From Helianthus annuus (lineage: Eukaryota; Streptophyta; Magnoliopsida; Asterales; Asteraceae): 64,000 nt of DNA. Numbering within the stretch: the first letter of the stretch is position 1; the number at the start of each line of letters is the position of its first letter. Location: NCBI RefSeq assembly GCF_002127325.2, contig NC_035449.2, forward strand, positions 144,870,946 through 144,934,945, given 5' to 3'. Shown one piece after another: positions 57,243 through 64,000 of the stretch. Both the position numbers and the translations under genes were made by a program. Under the pieces are notes generated by a model, which had not been told where the DNA came from, searched no databases, and worked only from the letters and a program-made list of their open reading frames with translations.

Positions 57243-59405
57243 ATGGATTTAAAGTTTATATCTTCTCATAATCAAGTTGGATATTTAGCACCTCCACCAG
57301 TGAAGCACAAGCAGCTGTATACGTCGTTGATCAAAGGCCTAAATACATGCAGGATTGTTCATGCTCTACGTGAGAATCCAGTTGTTTATGAAAGCCTTAT
57401 TCAAGATTTTTGGAAGACTGCTAAAGTTGAAATCGTAGAAGGAAAGGGAGCTATAGTTGCAGAGATCGACGAGACGAAGGTTATAGTGACTGAGCAGATT
57501 ATTAGAGATGTGTTGAAGTTTAATGATCAGGAAACAGATCCAATCGAACTTGCTGCTGGAACCATTGAAGCAATTTTGCCTCGTTTGAGTTATGAAGGAA
57601 AGTTTCCTCCCCTGGTTAAGAAGTTTGTTCATCCTTACTGGCGTCTATTACTGCACATGTTCCTCTTGTGCATGACAGAAAATAGAGGGGGAATTGATCA
57701 GTTGAACACTACACAGACTGCTGCGTTGATTTGTGTGATTACAAACGAGTCGTTCAATTATTCTAAATACATCTTGGAAGCAATGAAGAGGAATGCAATC
57801 GGGCTTCGAAAGGATAAGTTTCTTATGTATCCAAGATTTGTAGAGATGATTTTAAATGAGCGTTATCCTGAATTGAAGAGATCTGGTAATACGTTGGAGT
57901 TAAAACCCATGGGTCCTTCATGTTTTGGTGCTCTCACTACGAAGAAAGGAACGGAGAAAAAGTTTGAGGGTTTGATCGAGTTGGAGAAATTTGGTCAGTT
58001 TGCAGAGACCGAAGATATTGGTGAGAATCCAGTGATGGCACGAGCTGTACCTGCACGTGCTATTGTTGCTGAAGAACATGATATTCCAAGGAGAGCTGAA
58101 GATGAGCCTGAGCCAGAGCGTATTACTATTAACTCTGACGATGAAGGTGTTGAGATAATGTGTAATTCTGATGATGACATAGAACTTCCTCCTGAAGTTA
58201 ATGCTGATGCTGTTTCTACGGTTAATCCAGTGATTACTGCTGAGAGTTTGGCTCAGTTATTAAAGTCTGTGACTGAAAAGATGGGAAATCCTCCTTCTGG
58301 TCTTTCAGTTCTAAATGAAGAGCCTAGTGAAAACCCAAAGGATCCTGATTCCCTACCCTTGAAGCGGAAAAGAAGGGATCCTCGGATTGGAATGTATGTT
58401 GAGAAACACAAAGATCAACCCTTGATTACTGATGAAGATGATGAAGGTCTTTACGATTTTGATTTTGAAAAGAATATTACTGATACCACCACCTCTACCG
58501 CAGACATCTTTGAGTCTAATGTTGACGCTCAAAGAACTGATATGGATACCACCGATGTTACTGTCGAAGTTCAAGCTACGAGTGTTGTTTCTGAGCCTGT
58601 TGGTGCTGTGTCACTTGGTGTTTCTGATTCTGCTGGTCCTTCTAATGTTGTTCATGATATGCCTAGTAGTTCAAGTGGTAAAAGGCCTGAGGAACCAGTA
58701 AGAATGCCTTTTGACGATGACTCAAGTGATGAAGATGAGTTTATCAGTATGAGAGAGATGAAAAGAAGGTTGGTTGTTGTTGAGCAAGACTCGATTCACA
58801 AGGAAGCGAAGATTATCCAACTTGAAGACACTATAGTGAAAAAGGATCAACAGATTGAGCAACTTCAAGGAGATGTTAGTTTGTTATTCTCTATGGTCTA
58901 TGCACCTTACGTTGATGATAACCCTGGAGGTCCTGGACACATGTTTTTCGAAAGATTGAAGAGGGAAGTTCAGCGTAACTTTCCATCGTTGCGTACTGCT
59001 GACTCTATTGTTAAACCTCTTAAAGGTGTTCGGGATCCATTTACTAATAAGCGAATGAAAGCAGTGCACTGGCCTGTGACAGACAAAGAGAAAGTGATTC
59101 CGTTGGTAAAGAAGATTCCTCAAGGTGCTTTGAAGTCTCTACATTTCTGGGCTTATGATGAGCGTCTTGGTCAGGCAGTGTTTGTTTGTGATGGTGATGT
59201 TAATTTTCGCTTAGTGGATCAAGTGGATGTGCTCAACATTGCTCTTGAAGATTTAGAAGTGTTGGCTCAAAATCAGATACGAGCTACTGAGAAATATGAA
59301 GCAATTGCCAAGGGATGGACTGCAGCTGTTGCTTCAGCCATTCATATTCGCAAGAAGGGATTCGGTGGTCTTAAGGATCGGTTAGGTGGTGATCGTGATA
59401 CTTGA
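57243..59405 (+). CDS. Copia third ORF (Sirevirus extra ORF), about 720 aa
   Basis: I chose ATG 57243 (MDLKFISSHNQVGYL) because family members start there and an AG acceptor (TTATGTGCAG) lies at 57237-57238; an upstream ATG at 57207 would add 12 residues. The N-terminal about 230 residues form a conserved globular region (QVGYLAPPPVKHKQLY, ENPVVYESLIQDFWKTAKV, DETKVIVTEQIIRDVL, SFNYSKYILEAMKRNA). An acidic disordered middle follows, then a basic cluster (PLKRKRRDPR) that could be a nuclear signal, a coiled coil (HKEAKIIQLEDTIVKKDQQ) and a second conserved C-terminal region. I see no signal peptide or membrane segment, so an envelope role is not supported. Relatives in Asteraceae are labelled 'synaptobrevin, longin-like', which the sequence does not justify. 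The frame is fully open, unlike gag and pol. Function unknown. Confidence 0.8.
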   Translation: MDLKFISSHNQVGYLAPPPVKHKQLYTSLIKGLNTCRIVHALRENPVVYESLIQDFWKTAKVEIVEGKGAIVAEIDETKVIVTEQIIRDVLKFNDQETDPIELAAGTIEAILPRLSYEGKFPPLVKKFVHPYWRLLLHMFLLCMTENRGGIDQLNTTQTAALICVITNESFNYSKYILEAMKRNAIGLRKDKFLMYPRFVEMILNERYPELKRSGNTLELKPMGPSCFGALTTKKGTEKKFEGLIELEKFGQFAETEDIGENPVMARAVPARAIVAEEHDIPRRAEDEPEPERITINSDDEGVEIMCNSDDDIELPPEVNADAVSTVNPVITAESLAQLLKSVTEKMGNPPSGLSVLNEEPSENPKDPDSLPLKRKRRDPRIGMYVEKHKDQPLITDEDDEGLYDFDFEKNITDTTTSTADIFESNVDAQRTDMDTTDVTVEVQATSVVSEPVGAVSLGVSDSAGPSNVVHDMPSSSSGKRPEEPVRMPFDDDSSDEDEFISMREMKRRLVVVEQDSIHKEAKIIQLEDTIVKKDQQIEQLQGDVSLLFSMVYAPYVDDNPGGPGHMFFERLKREVQRNFPSLRTADSIVKPLKGVRDPFTNKRMKAVHWPVTDKEKVIPLVKKIPQGALKSLHFWAYDERLGQAVFVCDGDVNFRLVDQVDVLNIALEDLEVLAQNQIRATEKYEAIAKGWTAAVASAIHIRKKGFGGLKDRLGGDRDT

Positions 59406-59431
59406 AGCGTCAAGAACCTGCATGCATAAAC

Positions 59432-59443
59432 CTAGGGGGAGAT
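59432..59443 (+). other. Polypurine tract of the Sirevirus-like copia
   Basis: TAGGGGGAGA directly precedes the 3' LTR at 59444. A near copy (TTAGGGGGAGAA) lies at about 55541. Confidence 0.85.
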
Positions 59444-59852
59444 TGTTGGAACCCGAAGGTTTATTCATGTAGGTTATTAAAGTTTAGGGGTTGATCTTGT
59501 AATTACTTAGTTCTTATGTTTTGGGTTAATCATTGTGGTTTGGGCTAGTTATTAGAGATGTCGCATGGGCCTAGTATTTCGGCCCTGTTTGTTTTGTATT
59601 TAATCAACTTTAACCTCATTGTGTGAGGTTGTTGATTGGGTTTAGAGTTGGGGGCGACATCAAGCATAGGAACCGAGTTCTTCACGAGTCTTGTATCAGT
59701 CTTTGGCAATCATTGAATGCAAGATTTCGGTTTGTTCTTTGTTCATTGTTTATATTTTGATCTTTATATTTATTCTTGAATCACCTATTGATTGGTTTCC
59801 GCACAATCAATAGTTTGTTTGATATCATTGAGAGATCCTCACGGGTTTTACA
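59444..59852 (+). repeat. 3' LTR of the Sirevirus-like copia
   Basis: 409 bp, identical by eye to 39147-39555, followed by ATACA. Confidence 0.93.
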
Positions 59853-60579
59853 ATACATAAATTAGTATACTGTAAAATGTAAAACGGGCGGGTAACAGGT
59901 TATACCGGGTTCAGGTCAGAAGAGTTTTGGCCAAACTGGGTATGGGTCCAAGTCAGAACAGATTCTGACCAAATTGACTAACACATAAATTATACATGGT
60001 CCGGTCGGATCGGGTCAGACGAGGTAACGGGTCATACCGAGTTCAAGTCAGAATGCGTTATGGGAAAACTAGGTACGGGTCGGGGTAAGGGGTCGTACTA
60101 GGTTCGGGTCATAATGGGATCTGACCAAACTGGGTAAAGGGTCAAAACTGATATGTAACGTCTAAATGAAGGTTACAAATAGTATAGTTTATTGAAACAG
60201 AATTTGTTATGAAATTTTACCCAAAAAAAACTCAATTTTCAAAAGTTTAGGTTGTTAAGAAGCAATGTGTCTTTTTTTTTTTTTTTTTTTTTTTTTTGTA
60301 GAAGGGACTCAATTTACTTAAGGAAAACTTTTGCCAACTCAAGGATATGCAACTTCAAAGCGACTCGACTATCTTCATTGTATTTCTACTGTCATTAATT
60401 TATATAATATGTCATTTTGTTTCTATTTTGTTTTATATATTCACTGATCATTTTATCTCATGCTTTCTTTTTGGAACAAAACTTATTAATTTTACATTGA
60501 TGAAATTGTAGATTTTGTATGATTTTGAAATACCATAAAGCCAAAGAAAGATTACCGAATGTTAATTAATATATCTACA
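59853..60579. other. Continuation of the block interrupted by the copia
   Basis: It starts with GGGTC/GGTCAGA-rich diverged short repeats (59880-60150: repeated GGGTTCAGGTCAGAA and GGTAACGGGTCATACCG), then a T tract of about 30 bases (60271-60298), then AT-rich sequence. No exon of glutamine synthetase is recognised here. Confidence 0.45.
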
Positions 60580-61149
60580 TCTATTCTGTATTATAAGGAG
60601 GACCAAAAAGTAATTATACATAATTTTATGAGTTTTAAGTAATTACAACTTTTAAAACATATGGTCCAATCCTCTAAAACATATTGTTGACTTTTAAACC
60701 AACTTCCCTCATGATGTTTAAATGGCAATAACTTTTTCATATGTTAATTTTTTTTGAATTACACCATAAAAACGAGCATTTCATTCTCTTTAGTTGAGTT
60801 TGGTATTGCTATAGTTCTATATATATTTTTTTTTAAATTAGCATGTTATGTGTGATTACCGGTGCTTGGGTGCAAGTGAGCTGAGCGGCTCGCAAGCTGC
60901 TCGAGATCGGCTCGAGAAAAAGCTCTAAACGAGGCAAGTCTTATGGAGCCCGAGCCGAGCTTGAGCCTTAAATCCATATACTCGGATCCCGTGTCAAATC
61001 CATTCAATCTTTTGTACATTTTTTTTCATAATGTTTGTTAAACATGAATGATTATCCACTTATAAGAAATCATATAAAAAAATTCTTTTACAAATATAAT
61101 TTTTTTAAAACAATCTATAACCCGTGAAGCTCACGGGTATATAACCTAG
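60580..61149 (+). mobile_element. Small non-autonomous Helitron, 570 bp
   Basis: The 5' end TCTATTCTGTATTATAAGG follows a host A. The 3' end has the hairpin ACCCGTGA-AGC-TCACGGGT (61120-61138) and, after 11 bases, ends CTAG before a host T, the standard Helitron signature (TC...hairpin...CTRR, A|T insertion). The interior is noncoding, with an AGCTCG/CGAGCC-rich patch at 60870-60970. The same 3' end could instead belong to a larger Helitron starting at 29475. Confidence 0.7.
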
Positions 61150-62355
61150 TATATGTATATTCAAAATCTTGATTGGCACTTTTAGTAAAGGTTTATGATT
61201 TGTATGACATGTGCAGATTTGTGAAGGGTCCTCTATTTATGCAAGTGCTATAGCCAATAAACTATTTTTTTTGTAAGGCAGCCAATAAGCTAATTGAGGT
61301 GGTGGACAAGGTACAACTTTTATAGAAAAAAAGGTACAACTTTCTTATGTTACTAGTCTTTGAGGTAGCTTTATTTCTGCAAAAAACGTGTATATCCGGA
61401 CATGTTAGCCGGGCCTGCAACCCTAGTCCCGTCAGATTGAGAGTTTGAGACAAACAACCCCTCTAGTCCTGGTCCGAGAAGAAGGAAAGGAGGCAGGGAA
61501 ACGGGTGGGATCGGCACTATTGTTTCATATATAAACACTAAATTTATAACAGGACAATATATTTACTGTTAGAATGATAGTTAATAATGGCAAAATTTAA
61601 AGAATAAAGCAAGATGCATTCTATCAAACATTTAATCTAGATGAAACCTAAATGAAATAAAGTTTTGGAAGCTTTTTTCTTAACATAACAAATTAACCTT
61701 TGTATTTCTCGACGACTTTAGTAACCTAAACATTAATTTCAATTGAAACAAACCAGCTTATTAATTGTAGGCTTAAATGGAATAGAAGGTACAACTAAAA
61801 TATTAAATTCTATCAAATATTAATGATTTAGAGTTTGACTATTCGTAACGATATTGTATATGCCATTTTCTGTCACATCATCATCAGAAAGTAATTTCAA
61901 AAAATATGTAATAGTTAACGCTCTTTGATGCTCTGTTCTATTTTTACTTTCCAGAAACTTTCACCTTATTTGGCGTTATAGTAGAAATGCCCCTTTATTT
62001 TCATGCCCCTATAACATCCGGGGGATGGTGGGTGGTACTGGGGCGTTATCAAGCCTCTTGACGCGTCTATAATACCTATTACCCATAGTCTTATTGCTCG
62101 AGTTATCAGACCCTCACCCGTTTACAAAATTCTTAAAGTTATCTATTTATATTTGGTTATGTATTTAGTATATATTTGATTATGTATTCAACGAGTAAGA
62201 TTATTCAACGAGTTGGCCATTCGAGTTATCTATGTATTTAGTATAATATATTCAACACGTAACAAATATTGAACGAGTTGGCCATTCGAGTTATCAAATC
62301 CTCACCTGTTTATGCAATTCCATTTTAATTACAAAAATTGTCCTTTATATTTACA
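61150..62355. other. AT-rich spacer
   Basis: No gene seen. A degenerate direct repeat lies at 62150-62290 (TATTCAACGAGTTGGCCATTCGAGTTATC twice in part: TCAACGAGTTGGCCATTCGA). Confidence 0.4.
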
Positions 62356-62975
62356 CTAGATTAGAACCCCGTGTATTACACGGGCCGAATAAATGTGAAT
62401 TTATATACTAAATAATAAAATAATATATCTTTAAAAACTTTGTTTATTATATGGATTGAATACATATAATTTTATATACTAAAAAATAAAAAGTTATATC
62501 TTTAAAAACCCCTTGTATTGTTGTACAGGTTGAATAAATATAATTTTATACATCAAAATGAAAAAATACTAAATAATAAATTATTTATATATTTAAAAAA
62601 CCCCGTGTATTGTACGGGTTGAATAAATCTAATTTTATATCAAATAAAAAAATTATATTTTTAAAAACTCATGTATTACACAGGTTGTATAAATGTAATT
62701 TTGTATAATAATTTATAAAAAAAGTTATATCTTTAAAAAACCCTGTGTATTACACGGGTTGAATTTATATATCAAATAATAAAAAATTATTTTTTTAAAT
62801 ACCTCATGTATTACACGGGTTGGATAAATGTAATTTTGTATAGTAAATGATAAAAAAATTGTATCTTAAAAAACCCTGTGTGTTACACGGGTTGAATAAA
62901 TGTAATTTTATATAGTAAATAATAAAAACTTATATCTTTAAAAAACCTCGTGTAGTACACGAGTTGAGTTCTGAT
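62356..62975 (-). repeat. Nine-unit array of Helitron-type hairpins
   Basis: Nine tandem units of 61-90 bp, each beginning with a form of CCCGTGTATTACACGGG (odd palindrome) and continuing GTTGAATAAATGTAATTTTATA...TCTTTAAAAA. The first unit begins after A|CTAG at 62356, which on the minus strand is a Helitron 3' end (hairpin then TTCTAATCTAG). The other eight units have no CTAG terminus, so the hairpin module has been amplified in tandem. The last (CTCGTGTAGTACACGAG) shows a compensated stem change. Confidence 0.8.
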
Positions 62976-63068
62976 TAATTTCAGATTTTGATTTCCTGCA
63001 TTTTCTCTCCTATTAAATAATAATAATTTTTCTCTCCTTAAAATTACATCTTAAGTCATATTCTTATA

Positions 63069-63100
63069 CTAGTCGTTTACCCGCGCGATGCGGCGGGAAA
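63069..63100 (-). mobile_element. Helitron 3' terminus, minus orientation
   Basis: A|CTAGTCGTTTACCCGCGCGAT followed by GCGGCGGG. On the minus strand this is a CCCGC...GCGGG hairpin, then AAACGACTAG and a host T. The 5' end would be to the right; none is certain within the window. Confidence 0.55.
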
Positions 63101-63289
63101 CATATCACTTAGGTTGGTGAGTTTAGGGCTATGTACAGGCGGTTTGGTTTTGAGCCATAACCAAAACCAAATTCGTGATGCAAAGGTGGCGACAATTTTC
63201 AACGCAATACTTGTTTTCTGTTAGTTTATCAATCCTCCCATGGTATATTGTATAGTAGTTTGTTACTTTATCAATCATCTATGTGGTAA

Positions 63290-63402
63290 TGTCTATCAAA
63301 GGCTAGATGAAACAGGTAAAAATGCCCAAAATGTCTACAAAGAGTGGGTCGAAGAAAAGCTAGCCTTGATGAGTTCATCTCGAATATGCCAAGGCTTTAA
63401 GG
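63290..63402 (+). pseudogene. Unidentified exon-like fragment
   Basis: An open stretch reads YQRLDETGKNAQNVYKEWVE and EKLALMSSSRICQGFK and ends at a GT-type border (AAGGTAATA at about 63399). The amino-acid style is that of a real exon, and the position inside a Helitron-bounded stretch suggests capture. I do not recognise the gene. Confidence 0.35.
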
Positions 63403-63499
63403 TAATAGGCTTCTCCATCGTAAGCAAGCAAAGCACCTGCATTACGAATAAGCGTGTAATAAGACATCATAATATGGGGGGGGTGAAGGCTATCAAGAG

Positions 63500-64000
63500 T
63501 TGAAATATATTGTTGTTTAAATATATGGTTAAATGGGTTAAAAGTCAAGTATACTTTATTCGCTATGCAAGCTTATAATCCTCCAAAATTCATACTTTTC
63601 TTGTATGAGATGGCAACATGTTTGTATGACACCTGGGAGATGAAAGATCTTTGGAAATCGTATAGTTAAGGCAATATGTCAATGTAGAATAAAGAGTATT
63701 AGATACTACAATCTAAGCTACTACTTAAAATAAAACCAAACTACACAAGAAAAAAAAACCAAAAAGTTTCGGTGAAAAGTTAACCACAGAGCTCAACCAA
63801 GATCTGAAAAGCCGATGACATAAATTATAGTTGAAGATGTATTATAAACAAAACAATGACTTGAAACCGAAACCCATGTCATAACCAAATCTATATCTAT
63901 ATTATAAAATAAACCATAACTCGAAACCGGTGTGAATTCGTTCCCAAACCAGCTCGATTTTTGGTACCAACATTTTGCGTTTTCGATACAGGTACCGTAC
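63500..64000. other. AT-rich end of the window
   Basis: No gene seen. TCTATATCTATATTATAAAAT at about 63891 resembles a plus-strand Helitron 5' end, but the element would continue beyond the window. Confidence 0.35.

Larger units (their letters stand above)
39147..59852 (+). mobile_element. Sirevirus-like copia element, 20.7 kb including a nested gypsy, TSD ATACA
   Basis: Two 409-bp LTRs (39147-39555 and 59444-59852) that look identical by eye, flanked by ATACA at 39142-39146 and 59853-59857. Inside are a primer site, a motif-rich leader, a gag with two zinc knuckles, pol in copia order (protease, integrase, RT, RNase H) and a large third ORF before the polypurine tract. A third ORF, long gag and extra polypurine tracts are traits of Sireviruses (SIRE/Maximus). 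Without the nested 8.36-kb gypsy and its duplicated pentamer it is about 12.3 kb. Confidence 0.92.

Noticed and set aside
57243..59405. Calling ORF3 a synaptobrevin/longin protein or an envelope
   Set aside because: No membrane segment, signal peptide or SNARE motif is visible; its position between copia pol and the 3' LTR makes it a retroelement gene of unknown function.
62356..62975. Regularly spaced palindromes as a CRISPR array
   Set aside because: The spacers are as similar to one another as the palindromes, the context is eukaryotic, and a Helitron terminus explains the first unit.
63240..63503. ORF of 87 aa as a complete gene
   Set aside because: Only the middle looks like an exon and it ends at a GT border; the flanks are AT-rich and nonsensical, so a captured fragment is likelier.

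Overview
This is a eukaryotic, plant-type window made almost entirely of nested transposable elements. It is AT-rich, has GT-AG introns, TATA-box LTR promoters and initiator-tRNA(Met)-type primer binding sites (TGGTATCAGAGC), and holds chromoviral gypsy, Sirevirus-like copia, Helitron, hAT and PIF/Harbinger sequences. The protein families (two-zinc-knuckle copia gag, the extra third ORF often mislabelled 'synaptobrevin, longin-like' and the Harbinger ORF1 often mislabelled 'GST T3-like') resemble those of Asteraceae genomes. That placement is an inference from remembered families, not a search. I see no intact host gene.

Layout. 1-8263: a LARD-like element (5' LTR cut by the window edge, noncoding interior, 4.16-kb 3' LTR swollen by 177-bp tandem repeats and a 981-bp Harbinger insertion). 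8264-18981: a chromovirus (Tekay-like) relic with pol, LTR and the start of gag. It contains a nearly perfect 2,371-bp tandem duplication of [integrase end - LTR - gag start], and its gag is split by a 3,567-bp solo LTR with AGATC target duplications. 18998-19720: an F-box-like relic. 20112-25690: three consecutive (TA)n-bounded terminal-inverted-repeat elements, the largest carrying a short kinase-like fragment and many copies of an AACACATGTTATA motif. 26524-26842: a hAT-type element with 8-bp duplications. 27145-29144: a complete 2.0-kb Harbinger-type element encoding only an ORF1-like SANT protein.

From 29475 a Helitron-like 5' end starts a region holding captured fragments, including glutamine synthetase exons with usable splice sites. 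It is interrupted by a Tourist-like MITE, itself split by a minus-strand copia (29921-37172, gag only), and by a 20.7-kb Sirevirus-like copia (39147-59852, TSD ATACA). The second copia is split inside pol by a gypsy chromovirus (45549-53908, TSD TATAT). The tail (59853-64000) holds a small Helitron, a nine-unit array of Helitron-type hairpins and a further Helitron terminus.

How the parts work together. The two copias and the gypsy look non-autonomous: pol is missing, deleted or mutated at the catalytic site. Yet the LTRs of the 20.7-kb copia are identical over 409 bp by eye, and those of the gypsy differ by about two substitutions and one 19-bp unit. Recent mobilisation by helper elements in trans is therefore likely. 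The most unusual shared theme is short odd-length palindromes (for example TTGCGA-S-TCGCAA, CTTACGG-W-CCGTAAG, TCGCGG-G-CCGCGA) clustered in LTRs or leaders of several unrelated elements. One motif is shared by the copia and by the gypsy nested in it.
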